Below, one piece after another: positions 61,467 to 64,000 of a DNA stretch of 64,000 bases (positions within the stretch are counted from its first letter, which is position 1; each line of letters opens with the position of its first letter). The position numbers were made by a program, and so were the translations under genes. Under the pieces are notes generated by a model. That model searched no databases, was not told the origin of the DNA, and was given only the letters and a program-made list of their open reading frames with translations. Source of the stretch: CAZFBA01 sp964517135 (GTDB lineage Bacteria; Cyanobacteriota; Vampirovibrionia; JBFMGH01); contig CAZFBA010000011.1 of NCBI GenBank assembly GCA_964517135.1, forward strand, positions 1-64,000, in the 5' to 3' direction.

Positions 61467-62510
61467 ATGAAAGACACTGCAAACAAACAAATTCTAACCG
61501 GTTTAACAAAACCAGAATTGCAAACACTAATAGAATATATGCAAGAACCAGCTTTCAGGGCAGAACAGCTGCATCACTGGATTTATATTAAAAGTGCAGA
61601 CAGTTTTGACCGAATGACTAACGTTTCTAAATCGCTAAAAAATAAGCTGGAAAAAACGTATCAAATTAACGCTACTTCTATAGCCAGAAGACAGATAAGT
61701 AAGGATGGAACTATAAAGTATTTGCTTGAACTGACCGACGGAGAGAGAGTAGAAACTGTTCTTATGCGCTTTGATAATAGACCTAACCTTACTGCCTGTA
61801 TTTCAACACAGGCAGGATGCGCTGTTCAGTGCCTTTTCTGCGCTACAGGCAAAAGAGGATTCATCAGAAACCTATCTGCAGCTGAAATGGTCGATCAGGT
61901 ACTGACAATACAGAGAGATACGGGTCTTAAAGTCAGTAATATAGTCTTTATGGGACAGGGCGAACCTTTTAACAATTACGAAGAACTCTCTAAAGCTATT
62001 TCACTCCTGAATAACTCTATGGATATTGGATCACGCAGAATAACTGTTTCTACTGCAGGTATTATACCCGGAATAATACGACTGGCAAAAGATTTTCCAC
62101 AGGTAACACTTGCCCTTAGCCTTCATGCGGCAAGCAGCAACATACGCAAAAAACTGGTTCCTGTTGAAGAAAAATACCCTGTACAAAAACTTATAAAAGC
62201 ACTTGAAGACTATTATGAACTGACGCATCGCAGAGTCACTATTGAATATGTCTTAATTAAAGGCATTAACGACGATTTAAATGAAGCGAAAAAGCTCTGC
62301 AAGCTGCTCAATAACCTGCATTGCAATATTAATTTGATACCGTATAATCTTATTGATGAAAACACTGAATTTCAAACACCAGACGACAATCAGGTAAAAA
62401 TGTTTAAATATATTCTTGAACTTTCAGGTAAAAAAGTAACCGTCAGGCTTAAAAGAGGTAACGATATACTTGCAGCCTGCGGCCAGTTAACAGGTAAATA
62501 TTGCGAATGA
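61467..62510 (+). CDS. rlmN: 23S rRNA (adenine2503-C2)-methyltransferase (also tRNA A37)
   Basis: 347 residues, standard. A radical SAM enzyme; the cluster motif is Cys118, Cys122, Cys125 (GCAVQCLFCATG). The C-terminal catalytic Cys338 (AACGQL) and the radical-SAM core blocks GQGEPFNNY and STAGIIPGI are present. The ATG is preceded by a weak site. Its TGA overlaps the next ATG (ATGA). Confidence 0.93.
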   Translation: MKDTANKQILTGLTKPELQTLIEYMQEPAFRAEQLHHWIYIKSADSFDRMTNVSKSLKNKLEKTYQINATSIARRQISKDGTIKYLLELTDGERVETVLMRFDNRPNLTACISTQAGCAVQCLFCATGKRGFIRNLSAAEMVDQVLTIQRDTGLKVSNIVFMGQGEPFNNYEELSKAISLLNNSMDIGSRRITVSTAGIIPGIIRLAKDFPQVTLALSLHAASSNIRKKLVPVEEKYPVQKLIKALEDYYELTHRRVTIEYVLIKGINDDLNEAKKLCKLLNNLHCNINLIPYNLIDENTEFQTPDDNQVKMFKYILELSGKKVTVRLKRGNDILAACGQLTGKYCE

Positions 62511-64000
62511 AAGAAGTTATTTCCAACAAAACACTGGCTTTAATAATTATACTTATTCTAATAGCAGGTTACGCCGCCTATTATATGAAAACAAAGAAAA
62601 GCAGTGAAGATATTAAAACAAAAATGGAAGCCATTGTTAGCTATAAACAGGCTAATGAATACTTTTATGCCGGTGACTATAACAATGCTATCAAGAAGTT
62701 TAAAGATTCTATTAAGCTTCAACCACTAAACCCAAAGGCCTATGAAAAACTGGGATACACCTATAAGCTTCAGGGCCAGTATGAAGAATCTCTTAAGTAT
62801 CTGAATAAGTCTATTGAGCAGAATCCTGAGGATTTCAGAACATATATGGAGCTGGCTGATACTTATCTTAAAACTGATGATTATGATAAAGCCCAGAGTG
62901 TTATAGATAAAGCACTCAAAGAAAGTTCAGAAAACAAGGATGAAAGTATTGCTTATAACTTTAAAGGCCTGGCATACTTAAATCAAAAAGAATACGACAA
63001 AGCCATTGACAATATTACAAAAGCTCTCAAGATTGATCCTGTTTATATTGAAGCAAGAACTAACCTGGGCCTGGTTTATTTAAGAAAAGATGATTATGAA
63101 AATGCACTAAAACACTTTAAAACGGCCCATGAACTTTCTAAAAGACTGCCCCTGCCACAATATTATATTGCCTATACTTACTATAAGCAGGAAAAATTCA
63201 GCAGATCACTTGCACAGCTTGAAAGAATTAAGCACCTGACACCTGACTACATTAAGTCATATTATTTATGCGGTGTTATCTATGCAAAACAAAGATCCCT
63301 CAACAAAACTATAAATAATTTTACCCGTATGTTGCAAATTGACCCGGGATCTGTTTCTGCATCAGAATATAATGAAATGCTGCAGGAAGTATTAGACATA
63401 CTGCTAAAATTAAAACAGAATAATAAAAATAAAGTTGAACTTTATGATCTTGTAGCAACAATATATACAAGGCAAAATAAACCACAGGAAGCTATAAATA
63501 TCTATAAAGAAGCCCTTAAAAATGGTCTTGACTACCCGGAAATACACAATAACCTGGGCTCTCTATATATTGTTATTAGAGACTATGAAATGGCCGTTGA
63601 TGAATACAAAAAAGCTGTCGGCAAAAGACCGGATGAAGCTCTGTTTCATTATGGTCTGGCAAGTGTTTATGAAAGACAAAAAGACTATAACGCTGCCATA
63701 AAAGAACTTAAAGAAACCCTCAGCATAGACCCTGAGTTTAGTATAGCAGAAGTCAAGCTTGCCAATACTTATAAAGCCATAAAAGATTATGAAAATGCCT
63801 TTATACATTATCGTAAAGCCCTTCAAACAAACCCATCAGAGGCCTACGCTTATCTGGGGCTAGGTGAACTCTATCAAAAACAAGACCTCATAAAAGATGC
63901 TGTATGGAACTATAACCAGTTCATTAAATACGCAGAAAACACTCCTAAAAAAGATGAAATACTCCAGAAAGTTGAAAAACTGTCAAAAGAAATAAATTAA
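62507..64000 (+). CDS. Membrane-anchored TPR-repeat protein
   Basis: 497 residues from the ATG at 62507, overlapping the rlmN stop by 4 bp as ATGA. A TTG at 62501 is a less likely start. One N-terminal helix (about 8-26) anchors it. About ten to twelve TPR units fill the rest (for example NPKAYEKLGYTYKLQGQYEESLKYL), several nearly consensus. It ends on a TAA at the last base of the window, so it is complete. A scaffold role is inferred from TPRs only. Confidence 0.85.
   Translation: MKEVISNKTLALIIILILIAGYAAYYMKTKKSSEDIKTKMEAIVSYKQANEYFYAGDYNNAIKKFKDSIKLQPLNPKAYEKLGYTYKLQGQYEESLKYLNKSIEQNPEDFRTYMELADTYLKTDDYDKAQSVIDKALKESSENKDESIAYNFKGLAYLNQKEYDKAIDNITKALKIDPVYIEARTNLGLVYLRKDDYENALKHFKTAHELSKRLPLPQYYIAYTYYKQEKFSRSLAQLERIKHLTPDYIKSYYLCGVIYAKQRSLNKTINNFTRMLQIDPGSVSASEYNEMLQEVLDILLKLKQNNKNKVELYDLVATIYTRQNKPQEAINIYKEALKNGLDYPEIHNNLGSLYIVIRDYEMAVDEYKKAVGKRPDEALFHYGLASVYERQKDYNAAIKELKETLSIDPEFSIAEVKLANTYKAIKDYENAFIHYRKALQTNPSEAYAYLGLGELYQKQDLIKDAVWNYNQFIKYAENTPKKDEILQKVEKLSKEIN

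Noticed and set aside
1..64000. tRNA and rRNA genes
   Set aside because: No segment with a T-loop-like GTTCRA and matching acceptor stem, or with rRNA-like sequence, was noticed. A scan by eye can miss a tRNA, so a covariance search would settle it.

Overview
The window reads as one piece of a low-GC, Gram-negative-type, probably anaerobic and non-photosynthetic bacterial chromosome. An outer membrane is implied by KdsB (lipopolysaccharide Kdo activation), two TolC-like proteins, an HlyD adaptor, lipoboxes and a BamB-like propeller. Anaerobic metabolism is implied by corrinoid iron-sulfur protein subunits (AcsD/AcsC), a giant 2-hydroxyacyl-CoA dehydratase-type activase, and an SsnA-PreT-PreA cluster. 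RNase J, HemL, a DUF342/FapA protein and several secreted proteins with an N-terminal Phe-x-Gly patch fit the non-photosynthetic relatives of Cyanobacteria (Melainabacteria/Vampirovibrionia, Margulisbacteria). That placement is a guess from gene flavour, not a phylogeny. A run of 100 N at 61220-61319 marks a scaffold join.

Layout. 1-2413: repeats, then small envelope or secreted genes (TM2 protein, EF-hand protein, secreted HExxH protein). 2590-5220: gyrA, followed by a 670-bp repeat-rich gap. 5894-9440: an orphan RmlD-like reductase, a membrane protein/zinc-ribbon/bacterial-PH-like cluster, and a secreted protein. 9534-11571: convergent hemL and clpP. 11572-12141: a noncoding stretch with a well-folded plus-strand hairpin and terminator. 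12142-14461: acsD-acsC, divergent from a two-gene unit (14950-17798) encoding a putative membrane-tethered amidoligase and an unknown membrane partner. 18037-28056: a TolC-like protein with fresh internal repeats, a flavin-binding protein, a parvulin, a lipid kinase, an Asn/Gln-rich protein, and a four-gene HlyD-ABC-ABC2-TolC export operon. 28294: a prepilin-like protein.

29048-37464 is a minus-strand catabolic block (ssnA-preT-preA and the activase). 37677-40216 holds rnj and a TPR protein. 40384-42440 holds a secreted protein and a FapA-like protein. 42577-44460 encodes an unusual fusion of a cation-diffusion-facilitator transporter to a CorC-type CBS regulatory module. 44644-47521 carries two paralogous secreted proteins and a short prepilin-like protein. 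47842-51406 is pheS-pheT. 51407-53399 is repeats, one unknown gene and a long gap. 53400-55275 is a BamB-like lipoprotein and kdsB. 55710-64000 is an unknown coiled-coil protein, ndk, tgt, a zinc-ribbon protein, a cysteine-rich protein-SpoU methyltransferase-tatC operon, the scaffold gap, rlmN and a TPR protein.

Three dispersed intergenic repeat families were found by eye. Family A is about 87 bp with imperfect terminal inverted repeats (3 copies). Family B is 115 bp (2 copies). Family C has terminal repeats AATGCATAAC/GTTATGCATT: one 64-bp copy, one 349-bp copy that contains a B element, one right end and several fragments. No tRNA, rRNA, CRISPR array or recognisable transposase gene was seen.
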